Of a stretch of 64,000 nt of DNA, positions 35,207-47,552 are shown piece by piece. This DNA comes from Galbula dea. Taxonomy: Eukaryota > Chordata > Aves > Piciformes > Galbulidae. How positions within the stretch are numbered: the first letter of the stretch is position 1; each line of letters starts with the position of its first letter. Where the stretch lies: contig VWZX01002368.1 in assembly GCA_013399015.1 (NCBI GenBank), positions 403,093 through 467,092 of the forward strand, read 5' to 3'. A program made the position numbers and the translations under genes. A model generated the notes under the pieces. That model saw nothing but the letters and a program-made list of their open reading frames with translations, had not been told where the DNA came from and did not search any database.

Positions 35207-38200
35207 TAATGTGTCCTGTAGAACAGGCAATGAGCCTGGAGTCTGCTTTGTGGTACTGCTTTCCTTTGAAAATTGGTGAGAGATCAGCTGATGGGAAGCT
35301 TTAGCAAAGAGTAGCCACAATTAACTAACTTGAAATGCTCACTTAAAATGGGCTGCAAAGCACACAATTAAACACATGTTTGAGCTTCATCATACTGGAG
35401 ACTGTTTCCAAATGTTCAGAAATTACCTGGACTTAAACCTCAAATAGATGCTGTTAGAGTTGAAGAAATTCAGTGTAAAAATAATGAATCTGGATGGTTG
35501 TATATGTGTACAGTGTGATATTCAACCGTTCCGACGTTGCATTCAAATACTGAACATACATCTCTCTTTTACACACAGCAAACAAAACTGCAGTTCAGCC
35601 ATAATACGATAAAGCATATACTAATGTATTGCAATCTGTATACTCAAAATGGTCATTTTAGCCTGCAAGTACTTGTGCATTGAAAATTCTGCATAAAATT
35701 ATATAGATAAGGCCTATAAAATGATATAATTATTGTAGTCTGATTGGATTATAAGAATTGTGATATTATTTTAAAAGTATATATGCTTTTGTAAACTAAT
35801 CTGGATACCTAATTTAATAGACAATAGCTTTGTTTCCTGGATTTTTATGGTGGGGGAGTGGAAGGAAGAACAGGGAAAGTTTTCATCCCTCCTATAGAGT
35901 ACTGTAAAAGAGATTTTTTTAAGCTATATGGAAAGGTTATAATTTTCTCTGAAGTCATATGGAACTCAGCATGAAGTGCTGATGACTTATTTTTATGTAA
36001 ATTTTCATCTTGATGTAATTCATGTGGCATCAGCACTGATAAGTAATCAGACCTTTCTGATAAAATCTAAAGCACGGAAGAATAAATGAATGCCTTGCAG
36101 TTAACTCTTAGCTGTAAAACCATAATATAGCATTGGTTTCAACTGTGTAATCCATAAAATATTCAAAAAAAAAAGAAACAAGTAAAACAGAGTAACCCCA
36201 ATAAACATGACCCTAACAGTAGCTTATGGTACTGCACCACACAGTATTGCACTGTGCAGGCTGCTGTGGAGCACAATCCACTGTGGCCATCCGAGGCTGC
36301 CTTTAAGCTTGCTAAGCTTCTGCATGGCATACTGACCTCCATCACAAGGCAGCAGTGTATTTTAATATCTAATTAAAGTTATGCATGCAAGTAGGCTTGT
36401 GGACACCTTTCTCACTCAGAGTTGAGAATTCTTTGTTCAGATCCTGAATGAATTTTGTTTGTGTGTGTATCAGTGTTTTCTGCTAGCTGGGGACAAAGAC
36501 ATATTAATACTTATTCAGTCTTTTGTAATATCCTTTCCAATCTTCAAATTATTGTGCCATGTAAGTATATTGTAGTGTTGTCAGTTGTTCTTGTTATTAA
36601 TCCTGAAATAATAAAATGTGTATTAGATAGAATCAGGGCAGCTCAACAGTATATTGCAGGCTATAAGCTTTCATTAACAGCTACATGAATTTTTTTTGTT
36701 AACTCAGTGTGTATAGAGTGTAGACAGGGAGGAAAGGAGCTGGAGGGAGTGTGATTTGGGCTTGATAAAGAGAGGATAAAATGGATAGGATTTGGATTCT
36801 GGTCAGATCTGGCTGCTCTTCAGTTTTGTCCATCAGTTGTCTTCTGGCAATACATTGTGCTGCATGCTCAAACATAATAACAGTCCTTTATAATGGTCTT
36901 CTAAACATGTGTTTCCTGGGCCAGGTGGGTTAATGAGTAATAGCTTTTTACTTTTACTATTTTTTTGCATTACTCTCAATAAATAGGTGAATGCAGAGTG
37001 CTACAGAATGCAGCAGCTTTTGTGATTTTTTTTTTTTCTCTATGATTAAGGAATAGTTCATCTATAACCAGAGGAGATCTCAGTCACCAGGAGACTGCAG
37101 TAACAAAGAGGGGTATTTAATCATCTGGCTAGGATAGGATCAGGAAAGAAAGCCCATTGTTATTGCTGTTATCTGACTGCTGAGGAGAAACAGCCAGAAG
37201 TGAACCACCCGCTCCTACTTCCATCCATCTGCTCCCTCCTTTCCCCATTTTTCTAAGTATTTTTTGTGTGCCACTTTAATTATGATCAGCAGAGACACTT
37301 GACAGAAGCTCTTTGTTCTGACAGGCGTGGTGGGTTCTGCGATTTCGGCACTCCTCTGGCTGTGAATGGCAGAGGAGCACTACAGAAGCAAGAGCAAGAT
37401 GATAATCTCAGGAGGTCCTTTCCCCTCACCTACATGTCACACAGACTTGGAAGGACAGGCACGTGTTTTTTTCCCCAAACACTTTGGGCTGGAGTGGCAC
37501 GTGAAAACCCATTTCATGTGTCAGTATGCAGTGCCTGGTGCTTTCATGTTCCACAAAGGCATCTGATGCTACTGAAGCATCACAACAACTTGACTGTCTT
37601 TGGGATCAGAAGGTTCAGCATCTCTTGGGCCTGCTGCATCTGCTGGTTCATTTGGCAAGAGAAGCACTGGTTCACAGTAACGCCTTCCACCTCCCAAGTT
37701 AAGTAGAGGAATATATTAATTGTAGTTATATGTTGTCATCTGTACACTCGGGAAACAATTAAGGAAAACCTTCCTAATTTTCTGTGCAAGATGAGCCTCG
37801 GGTGTCTCTAATAAACTAGCAAGCTGTGGCTTCGGCTTTGGGATGTATTTGAACCTTGCATGACTGCTGAGCTAAAAATGAAGCAGTCCTTTGCCTCGTT
37901 TCTTAACTTGATCTTAATGCTTTACTTGCACAGTTTTATGAATTTCAGGTTTCTGAAGCTTCCCAAAGAGGCATTGTTATGTAGCTTTATCAAGTCTTTT
38001 GTGGGGAATTATATAGGTCTGAAAAAAGGAATCAGCTGATTCTCCTGTATGAATAGTGTTGCATTTCTTTTAGCAACATTTCTCCGTGATCTACACATTT
38101 CATTTTTTCTCAACAGATTACAAAGAGAAATTGAGTCCAAAAAGTCATGGCCAGTGCTAGACAAAGAAACCACGTGTTGTTAGAGATGGATGTGGAAGCT

Positions 38201-39758
38201 CTGTAGCTTCTATTTGGGCCACGGCTCTTTGCTTTGGGAGACTTCAGGGGTTGCGCCACCACCCAGCACAGTGCAGAGAGCAGCACATAAGCGCCCTAGA
38301 GTGTGCAGTTGAGTTGAACTCTGCCAGTTTAAGCAATCAATCAGACCAGTCTGCCTTCCTCATCAGTTAATGCAATGAATGCAATTCATAATGTACCATG
38401 AAATGAGAAGCTTTTCTGTAGAGGTTTAAAAAGAGAAATGTGGCTGCCTAGATAAACGCTATACAACTGCCCTCAGTTCCCAATCATATGTTATCAAGTT
38501 CAATTAGGTTGAAAACTATCATAAGATTTGACTTTTGCATCTGGGCAGTGTCTTCAGTCGGAGTGTTGGTCATAGGTAAATACAATCTGACCACCAAGAC
38601 ACGTAGAAGGAACAGTAGGGGACTACACTGAGCCATCGCAGCTAATGGCAACTCAAAGCTGCAAGGCTTACCATCATTCCTGTAAATCGCCTTCTCTAGC
38701 ATATTTTAGGCATTAGAAATTGTATTACCACAGCACTGTGGTTAAAAATCCAATTGCAAATGGGAATTGCAGTAGGATGTCTCAAATGCCTCATCGGGGG
38801 TGCTGACGTTTCTTTATTGTTAACGGCAATATAACTTCGTCAGTATTAATTGAAATGGCTCTTCCAACAGATGTAGTGGCTTATCCAAGCCTATCAATAT
38901 AGTAGCCATATGCTTACTGGAAAAGTGCAGCATCCTATTTCACGGAAAGTTAAAGAATTATTGACAGTTCAAGTGACAACATGAGAGGTGCCATAGTGAA
39001 AAAAAAGTTACCTGATAGCTTAGATTTATTTTTCCCTGTTGAGTTCAAATTGTCAACACTCTTTGTAATAATAAAACTCTTTGCATGGAGAGGGCTGTAA
39101 TTTAATTTACTACTGTGAATATTGATTCCTGGATAGTATACTCTTTATCCTGTGGATGACCTAGATCCTTGGTTCCCTAAGGGTTTTGAATAATAACAGC
39201 AGCAAAAGGGTCTGGATTACATAAGAGACTTGATAGAGATTAGTTACTTTCTCTGCTGACATTTTAATTTTATTCATTTAATTTGTTCTTCATATTTCTT
39301 GTCTTGCTTTGTAAGCTGGAAACCATTATGAGTTGGATTGGTGTTGATGAGCACTGGTGTTTGAGTATCATTCTTTCTAATCATACCAAACCTTATGTTG
39401 AAAGCAAACCAGAAAAGATCACCTTCATTTAGAGAATTGATTTCTTTTCTCATGAACTGAAATAATCCTCCAACATGTGATTAAGCCCAAGTCTCTATAT
39501 CAGGAGGATGGTCACTGTGGGCTCCTGACAGATCTCCTTACAGTGCTCATCATGGTGTTGGGTTGCAGCTTCTTTAGAACTGATGGAGAGTATTCCCACA
39601 AGACAGAGAAACCTGACAGAGTTCTCTCAGAAATCCACAAAATCCACTAATGTCAGCTGCAGTCATTGAAAGAAAGGACAAGACCTCTGAAAGTGATACA
39701 GGATTCTAGGAAAAAATAGGAAAAGGCATGCAGGAAGGAAAGAAGCTCAGTGGAAGGA
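35207..39758. other. Unique non-coding sequence, no gene
   Basis: The longest frame (37266-37706, plus, 146 codons) lacks a recognisable domain and overlaps another frame at 37366-37566; I read it as fortuitous. The section 37800-38520 is less AT-rich, with several CpG sites (around 38170-38300) and few repeats, and may hold regulatory DNA, but nothing decisive is visible. Confidence 0.5.
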
Positions 39759-39786
39759 GGGAGAAGGGTGTGGGGGGGAAGGTGGG
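39759..39786 (+). other. Canonical G-quadruplex motif
   Basis: Four G tracts of at least three bases are present: GGG, then loop AGAA, GGG, loop TGT, a run of seven G, loop AAGGT, and GGG. All loops are shorter than seven bases, so the plus strand can fold as an intramolecular quadruplex. It sits in a longer purine-rich stretch (about 39710-39790). Confidence 0.8.
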
Positions 39787-42566
39787 AAGGCTATGTCATG
39801 TTGTTTCTGAATCCCCAGTATTGAGGGTGTGCATCGGCTAAATACTGAGGAGTTTGAAGGCTCTGTAGCCATAGGGACTAGTGATCAGTCAGAACATTGG
39901 GAGCCTAAAAGAATTATCAGGTCTCTCAAAATTCTCTACCTACCTGTGGAAGTGTGGCAGAGTTGCCCCTGGAAAACCCAGAGCAGAACATGACAGAACA
40001 GCATAGTTTTGGTGTTAAACAAGGGTTTCTTCAGCGATTTTTTTAGCAGTGTTTCCTTTGGCCAGTTATTTTGAGGCACTCTAAGGCGATTAGAGCAGCT
40101 CGTTACCCACGCTCAGGAGCTGAGAAGGCAAGTGGTGTTCCCTTTTGAGAAAGCTGTCACTATCTCTGCATGAGCTCAGATGGAATTGAATAAAAGTCTG
40201 GTTTGTGCTCAGAGCACCGAGTGAGTCCTCTTTTTGCTTTCGGAGGCTGTGGGTTAATAGAGGCAGCTGGGGGATCTGAAGCCTGTTTCCTCCGTCTTGC
40301 AGCCGTCTGCTCTGGGAGCTCAATTGCAACAGAAGCTGTTGTATATGTACATTAAGGACCTATTTTCCCTGTCCCCTAAGCATTCAGGTGACACCTAGCA
40401 AAGAAACCTTTGCCTAATTTAGTGACTGTTTTCTCCCTCAGACGCTTTCTAGTTGAGGACCTAACAACTATTACTTTTAAGCTTATGGAGGTCTTTACCA
40501 TCCTTATGAGAAAGAAGGAGGAAAGATGTAATTACCTGGTTAGGGTTTGTGGTGGGTACATTTATTTTCACAGGTAATTTACTAACTGTAATGGATACAT
40601 AAAATTACTTCTATACAAAAATAGATTTCTCAAAATATCATTAAGTCCCTGAAAATTACATTTTAATTTTGTCTAAGATGAGACAACAAATCTGGCAGTA
40701 CAGCTCTGTATCTGTCATGGTCATACAGGGAAAAAATTATTGTATGTGGGAAATGATAAACTCTCTAAACTCATCTCTGTCTGGCACTGGGACTGATATA
40801 TGAGAAAGAGGTTTTTTAATAATTAGATGACTTTTTTTGTTGAAAATAAAGTTTTTAAAGGTTTACTAACAGTTTTTAAGGTCAGAAGGTTATGTGGTTA
40901 GCTAGCTTGTTTGTGTACCAGGAAAACCAGTATACTTGACCACAAGTTCAGTTTCCAAGCAGTTAATGACCCCAAACACTCTTAGAAATAGTATAAATAT
41001 TTAAGAAATGGTATACTGAAGTCTGAAAAGAAAATCAGGATGGAGCAGCCTGGTTTTTAGTCATAACCTTGACCATTTTGAGCAAATTCAGATTTTATTT
41101 TATTCAACACAGTCACTGCTGTTATATATATATATATCTCCAACACTTCACATTGCACAGTATGTTCATACAGCACAATTTTCAGGCACAGAGAGAGAAA
41201 AACTAAGATAGGTGTGGTTTCTTAATTAAGAGTTTCATTTTCAATCGTCAAATATATTTAAATTTCAGTCTTGGCAGTATTCAGTGTTATTATTGGACTC
41301 AAAATGTAGGTCAGGCTCTTAAAAGATTGTGGGATAGGGTGCATGTCAGCACTGGGCAGAAGCATTATCCATTCAGACTGCATGTGAATATGCAGAGCTT
41401 CATGTGAATTTTTATGGCATTAAAGAAAAGGGTTAAGGTAAAAGCCAGGAAGGTTTGGCAGAGAAAAAAAAATCCACATTTGTCAGCACCAGGATTTTGC
41501 AATTTAGCCCATGTGTTAATGACAAAATGAGCCCTTAGAACTATTCTTTTCTACAGTACTTCATTAATGGCTACTGGTTAATAAGGCTACTCTGATTTCA
41601 ATAGTTGCCTTAATTTAAAACACTACCTTGATTTTCACAGGAATGGCTCTTATTCCATGAATAAATTATTACTTTGTCACTGGTTTTGTCAGCACTATTA
41701 ACTATGGAATATATTCTGACTGGTCATTTTAAGTGTCTTCCTTATCAGTATTGTGCTTGGCATTCATTATCCTCTTATCTCTCTGCCATTTCTCTCAGAA
41801 GAGAGGTAATGGATTGATTACTTTCACTGCCGTATTGGTCAGGATGTACAACAAATTCTCTTCAGCTCTACAGCTCATTCATCATGGATATCCTTTAATC
41901 CCCATCCCTGAGTATAAACGTTTCATTCTCTTCATAGATACTGGAAATTATTAGCAAAGACAAGAATCCAAGCAGTGCATCTTTTATCACTCATTTACTG
42001 TAAAACATAGGCACTGAAAATCCAGGGTGGGGGTCTCTCAGTTATGCTGCTCAGGGGGCATTTAGTGCCACGGAAGCACTAATTCAGTAGCATGTGCATT
42101 TTCTGAATTACTGACTTCTGTGTTGCAACTGGGGAATTACTGAAAAGACAAGCCACCCAAAGTGTTCTTTGTGATACGATGCTCCCCACTGTGCTTCATG
42201 TACATGGGTAGTAATAGAATCTCTGCTACCTGGGTGCAGATGTTGAATTCGTAGATGGCACTTGAAAATAATAATAGTTTTCTGGTAAAAAAAATGTGTG
42301 TGTTGTACATCTTGCATGCATACTATATGGAAAAGCAAGTTGCATGGGAATTACAGATTTCCCTATCTGGCAGACCTCTAGCTATTGGAGAACAGAGAAC
42401 AAGTGTGTTTTCCTTGGCTTTTCTAGGAAACATGTTCTTCCTGTCAAAACTCTCATTGCAAAAGGCATCACACAGGTGTCAGCATTTTGCCTGGAAGGAC
42501 ATTGTTGAAGGACCAAGACAGTATAAACTCTATAGGACAAGGTGAGATTATACAGGAAAACCCTTT
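39787..42566. other. Unique non-coding sequence
   Basis: No gene is recognised. A pure TA run lies at 41123-41137. A somewhat GC-richer patch at 40080-40340 contains a fair 3' splice-like site (TTTCCTCCGTCTTGCAG), but no convincing exon follows. Confidence 0.5.
41123..41137 (+). repeat. (TA)n microsatellite
   Basis: Seven and a half uninterrupted TA units lie in AT-rich sequence. Confidence 0.9.
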
Positions 42567-42669
42567 AAGCAGCCTGATCTAGTTTAAGACCTCCCTGCTC
42601 ACTGCGGTGGTCGTAGATGACATTTAAATGTCCCTCCCAACCCAAAGCATTCTGTGATTCTGTGATTCT
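42567..42669 (+). mobile_element. CR1 LINE 3' fragment
   Basis: The sense-strand CR1 3' region is seen in order: AGCAGCCTGATCTAGT, CTCCCTGCTCACTGCGG, GATGACATTTAAATGTCCCT, CCCAACCCAAAGC, and the terminal octamers ATTCTGTGATTCTGTGATTCT. The end at 42669 is well defined. It is a short 5'-truncated copy without coding sequence. The clean octamers suggest it is among the younger copies here. Confidence 0.95.
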
Positions 42670-43880
42670 ATAAATATAGCCATGTAGAAGATGTAGCTCT
42701 ATATCACTTACTGCTCATCCTCCAGATGGCACATTTGCTTCCCTTGTCATTGTCAATGTTTCTGTACTGATGCTTACCAGTCTAGACTGCACTCAGACAC
42801 TGACATGAAGTTATGCTGGCATCTCTTGTGCAGAAAGTGCTTAACCTGCACTTTTTAAAGGCATCAGCTTCATCCTGGGAACAGACAAGTCTGACTCCAC
42901 AACAAATGGAGGAAAGAAATATTCAAAATCTTCCAAACAAATACTAGTCAAATATGCAGAAAGACACCAGTCACTACAAAGTACCTAACCCTGAGGAGCA
43001 ACATCAGAGATCACTAATAGTCCCATGACTCAGTCTGTATTACAGTCAAGGCTTTCTTAAGTCTTTTGTTAATGAGAACTACTTGCAGCACAGTGGGAGT
43101 CAAAAACAGCTTCTCTAATTTTTTTCCTTCACGTCCATGCCCTGTTCTCACTCTCCTCATCATAAAGATCAAGAATTTTTCAGAATTATCCCAGGCTGGT
43201 CATGACTGATGAGAGACCAGGAGAGAAATTTTTAAATGGATGCCATATGGTAACCTAGAAGAGCAGCAAGTCCATTCAAACAGGGTGGTGGTACTCATGC
43301 ATTTGTTTTTAAATAGAAGAGATACTATATCAATCAATTAGAATGATGAGTTATCTCAAATGCTGTCAATATTCAAGTGACAACAGCAGTGAGGCCTCTG
43401 AAAGGAAAGAAGAAGGAAGGAAATCTTAAAGTCTTATTGCAGAAGGACTTGTATTTGATCATGTATTGTACAATGCTACGACAAACTGCAGAGAACAGAA
43501 CAAGCACAAGTAACTCACTGTTCAAAGATGTAAAGAGATAGAAATTTATCTTTTTTATTTAAACCATAAGTAGTAAAGCACCAAAACATTTCCACTGGTG
43601 TATCTGCCCACTATAAACCACAGAACTGCTGCATGTTTTCCCTCCAGAAAAGGTAGAATATGCTTTTTTCTGATGGCAGCACAGAATGTGAGGTTTTGCA
43701 ACAAAAATGCATCATCACATGTCAAGATCCTTCACAACTATCTTGGTTTCTTAATTAAAAAAAAAATAAAAATCACTTATTGTTAAATCTGTGTTCACAG
43801 TGTTCAGTGTGTGGGGAGATAGTCCAGAAGGAAGATGGTATCACTTCAGCCAGGTAGCGAAATCTCTGTAAGGAGCCCCT
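42670..43880. other. Unique non-coding sequence
   Basis: No gene or repeat of note; short AT-rich tracts only (for example an A run near 43757). Confidence 0.5.
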
Positions 43881-43957
43881 TGCCTCTGACATCTTCTCTT
43901 AGATGTCTTGTCAGAGTCTCTGCCTCTGACATCTCTTTTAGGTGTCTTTTGTAGTTG
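43881..43957 (+). repeat. Two-copy 40-bp tandem duplication
   Basis: TGCCTCTGACATCTTCTCTT (43881) recurs as TGCCTCTGACATCTCTTTTA (43921) with a spacing of exactly 40 bp, and the following AGATGTCTTG / GGTGTCTTTT also align. In the first copy, CTCTGAC and GTCAGAG form an imperfect hairpin with the inner ATC/GAT. It is a small local duplication. Confidence 0.8.
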
Positions 43958-44474
43958 CTTTAAATGGAACATGGCCAAAAATTAAGTTTTCTTCCTTCCC
44001 TATGTCCCTTTTATTGTTATCAACCGTGCTGTTATCATCCCCTGTCTCTCAGCAGTCGGCATGTTCATAGTTACAGTTATGAATGTTTTACTTGCCAGAA
44101 TTTGTCTAGCTGGATCAACAAGTTTTTTGTTACTGCTCTAGAAGTAATTAGGAAGGACAGATTTCTCAGCAAGAGAGAGGCACACAAGGAAATCTAGTCC
44201 CATGTTAGGTTCCATGAAGGTTACTGCATAAAGAGATAAGATTTTTAGTGAGGCAGTAGAGCCCAACAGAGAGAAAAAAAGAAGCATTTCTCTGTGCTGT
44301 TTTAATTTGTACCGAAACTATTAATAGCCCAGGCTTTTCTCATTTCCTGTATTTTGCACAGTGTTGTCCCTTTCTGCTTTTGCTTCCATGAGATTGAAAT
44401 AAAGAGTTATTTGTTGTCTTTAGAAATGTCATTTGTCCTGTATCACAGTATTTGATTTCCTGGCACCTTTTGCT
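43958..44474. other. Unique non-coding sequence
   Basis: Nothing recognisable. An isolated 77-codon frame begins at 43964 and has no domain. Confidence 0.5.
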
Positions 44475-44640
44475 CGGCTCCGTGGTTCACAGTGTGGATA
44501 ATGCTGTGTCTCGGCGACCTCATCGTATTGTAGTGTGACACTGACATTCTTTCAGATACGCATGAGAGGGAGAACTGCTAAAAGAGTTCCATGTCGCCTT
44601 CTCCCACAAAGAGCACTCTCTATTTCAGGTGATCATTTAT
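44475..44640. promoter_or_regulatory. CpG cluster, possible regulatory element or exon
   Basis: Seven CpG dinucleotides fall within 44475-44596, in a window where CpG is otherwise scarce. There is no repeat match. A splice-compatible segment sits inside: TTCTTTCAG precedes 44556 and CAG/GTGATC follows 44628, with one frame open across the 73 bp. The encoded peptide is basic and not recognisable. A retained CpG-rich element may be regulatory; an exon is only a possibility. Confidence 0.25.
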
Positions 44641-47066
44641 TTAACATTTGACAGCCTCCAAAAGGAAGGGAGGGTTTTCTGTGCACATAAATGCATTCTG
44701 GAAAGGAGAGAGAGTCAGCCTCTATTACAGGCAGGCGCTCCACCTATCTACCTCGTTTTGCTGATTTCTGCTAGGATTTAAACAATTTCAAAAACAACTT
44801 TCGGAAGCCCTACTTTCAGTCTCCAGTGTTCAGCCACAAGTCAATTACTCACTGTCTTTAGAAATGGTATCCCCCAGATTTTGTTCCTCTGGACCCAGGG
44901 CTGCAGCCTCACAAGTGAAATTTTGGGTGGTCCACAGTCAGTCAGTGCAGACCTACATGCTTTCTAGGTTACTATAAAGCTTGTATCCACCCAAGTCCCC
45001 AGACAACTTGTATCTTCTCCCTGGTAATCACCTTTGTGCTTATACTTTTGGCTGAGCTCAAGTATCCTATTTCTGTTATCTACACCAAGATCACTTGAAG
45101 TTCAGCTGCCATCCTCTGATTTCATATCTGGAGGGGCGCCCGCCAGTGTTGTATTTCCAGATCACTAGTGCAAAATAAGATTTTCTGCTTTTTGAGAGCA
45201 AGGAGCTTCTAAATTAGCATCTCTTCTAAATTACTACCTCTGTCATGGGTTATCTCTGTGACCTTACTTTATTTTAATAACTGTGTCAAAAATATATTCA
45301 AATGAATGTTTGTTATCAGGAGCCCTTAATATTATTCTTAATATACTGTAGGGCAACAAAATCATTATTGAGAGATTAAATATTTAGCTTGCTGTATTTT
45401 TTTCCATATGACTGCTGTTCACTGATTTGACAGTTGTGGTCATTTTGCATGTTTCTGCTTTTGAGTATTATGTGAGTAATGTGAGATTATATAATCAAAA
45501 CTAAATATGAATATAGCAAAATTTTAAATATTGCTGAAGAAATAGTAGCCCAATTTCATTGAAGATGCATTGTTTTCAAGAAAGTAGCTTAAAATATGAA
45601 AGATGTATTTATCAACATTTATTTTTAAATGTTCCTTAATTTCTGATTGTTTTGATTTCTATTAGAAATGCTAATTCAAGTAAATTCAAACTGAGAAAAC
45701 ACTTTTTGAAAACCTGCAGTTGAAAAGAAGTCCACACCCATCACTGAACAGGGTGTGGGAGAATTACTGAGATCCTTCTTAAAGCATGTTGAAAATGAAA
45801 AGCTGAACATAGTGCTGCCAAATATTAGCACTATTCTTTAAAACTGTGCAGTACAATATTCACTAAGTTTTGATCAAATGTTTTACAAAGGGGAGGGGAT
45901 TCTGATCATTCTTAAAAACAGATTTTATTATAGAGGCATTTTACTATTAGATTATTTGTCTTGCTAGGAAAATGCTCTCCCTTTTTCATCTTCAGATTAT
46001 GCTGAGACTTAGCTTAGGAGATTTCAAGATGTTGGGGTTTTGGTTTCCTGGTACTATCCAGGATAACTCTACTCCTGGTTTCACAAGAGCAAGTGCCCTA
46101 CCTGAGTGTTTGTGATGTGAAGTTTGAGAAAGCTACTATCAAACTCTGAAAAGAATTCTGAAGTTCTGCTTTATAATAACTTTTTAATACAGTATCAGAA
46201 AGATGCAGAAGATCTGCCTGGAGACTGACATTTAGCTATTGTGCTCTTTTAAATTAAATGACAGTTCGTACAGGCATTACAGGGCTAGGTGTAGAATCCT
46301 GTTATTTAAACATTGTCAAAGCTTAGGTTTAATTAACTCTAATTCAGTGTAGCTTCCCCATCATTCCATACTCTTTCTGTCTTTCTTTCACTCCCTCTCT
46401 GTTTTTCCTTTCTGCTGGCCTTGAAAGGCTTCAGAGCATCTGTCAGGGTTACAGTGTGATTTCAAATGGCTTTGTGCTTGCTGCTGGGTGGAAAGACATT
46501 GTGTCCTGGCAGAGCAGCACTGAAGCATTTCATTGTGTCAGCTGGGAGATTCGGGTTGCAGGGTAAAACTGGAGTCCTAAGTCCCAGCCTGGCTGTGACT
46601 CTTAACATTTGAAGTGGTGTTTGCATGGTTTCTGAGGCAAGAGGAGCCACGCTGCTTCTCTCATCAAAATCACGGAGGGTGCATTCTGGACTTCCAGAGC
46701 CAGAGTTTGACACATCATTTGACAACTTCACCATCAGATGAGGGGGCTGAGGTTGCCCCATGCCTGTCCTCAAAATGTCACAGGAAGGACTGTTGTGCCA
46801 GCAGGGTTGGGGTCTCTGGAATAGCAGAGCATTGAGGATCACAGCCAAACCGCAGTGGAGGATGTGATTGGGGATGGGTGGCAGATTCTAAGAAAGCCAG
46901 CCAGCAGTGTGTGGCAGGGGTTGGTGAAGCCACGTAAAGAGATCAAGGTCTTAAGTTGCCCTTCATTTGTTGCTCATTCATATTGCTTTTTTTTTGGCAG
47001 AAGTAGTTCAGATTACAGACAACCTTCCCTGCATGCTTTTAAATAAATAAATTGCCTCCTATGCAC
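44641..47066. other. Unique non-coding sequence
   Basis: No gene is recognised. A 128-codon minus-strand frame (46462-46848) lies in a GC-richer patch and is mirrored by a 73-codon plus-strand frame. It shows no domain and no splice context that I can defend. Confidence 0.5.
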
Positions 47067-47552
47067 ATAGAATCGTAGAATTGTCAGAGTTGGAAGGGAC
47101 CTTAAAGGTCATCTAGTTCCAACCCCCCTGCCTGGCAGGGACACCATCCACTAGGTCAGGTTGCCCAGAGCCCCATCTAGCCTGGCCTTAAAAGCTTCTG
47201 GGGATGGAGCTTCCACAACCTCTCTGGGCAACCTGTTCCACTGTCTCACCACCCTAACAGTGAAGAACTTCCTCCTAATGTCTAATCTAAATCTGCCCTC
47301 CACTAGCTTGCATCCATTTCCCCTGGTTCTATCACTGACCTCCTAAAAAGTCCCTCCCCAGCTTTCTTGTAAGCCCCTTTCAGATACTGGAAGGCCACAG
47401 TAAGGTCTCCTTAGAGCCTTCTCTTCTCCAGACTGAACAACACCAACTCTCTCAGTCTGTCCTCATAGGAGAGGTGCTGCAGTCGTCTGATCATTCTCAT
47501 GGCCCTTCTCTGGACTTGCTCCAGCACTTCCATATCCATGTCTTCCATATCT
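47067..47552 (-). mobile_element. CR1 LINE, 5'-truncated 3' portion
   Basis: The left end ATAGAATCGTAGAATTG is the inverted 3' terminus with octamers. It is followed by the well-preserved blocks TTGGAAGGGACCTTAAAGG, GTTGCCCAGAGCCCCATC, CTCTCTGGGCAACCTGTTCC and ACTCTCTCAGTCTGTCCTCA. The match fades around 47550. On the minus strand the 5' part corresponds to the last residues of the reverse-transcriptase ORF, now interrupted. Its blocks are less diverged than those of the copy at 4662-5281, so it looks younger. Confidence 0.96.

Noticed and set aside
37266..37706. 146-codon plus-strand open frame
   Set aside because: Overlaps another open frame, has no recognisable domain, and gives no repeat or gene match.
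40190..40340. Possible exon after TTTCCTCCGTCTTGCAG
   Set aside because: No convincing donor or conserved reading frame follows; acceptor-like sites are common by chance.
46462..46848. 128-codon minus-strand open frame
   Set aside because: Mirrored by an open frame on the other strand in a GC-richer patch; no recognisable domain or splice structure.
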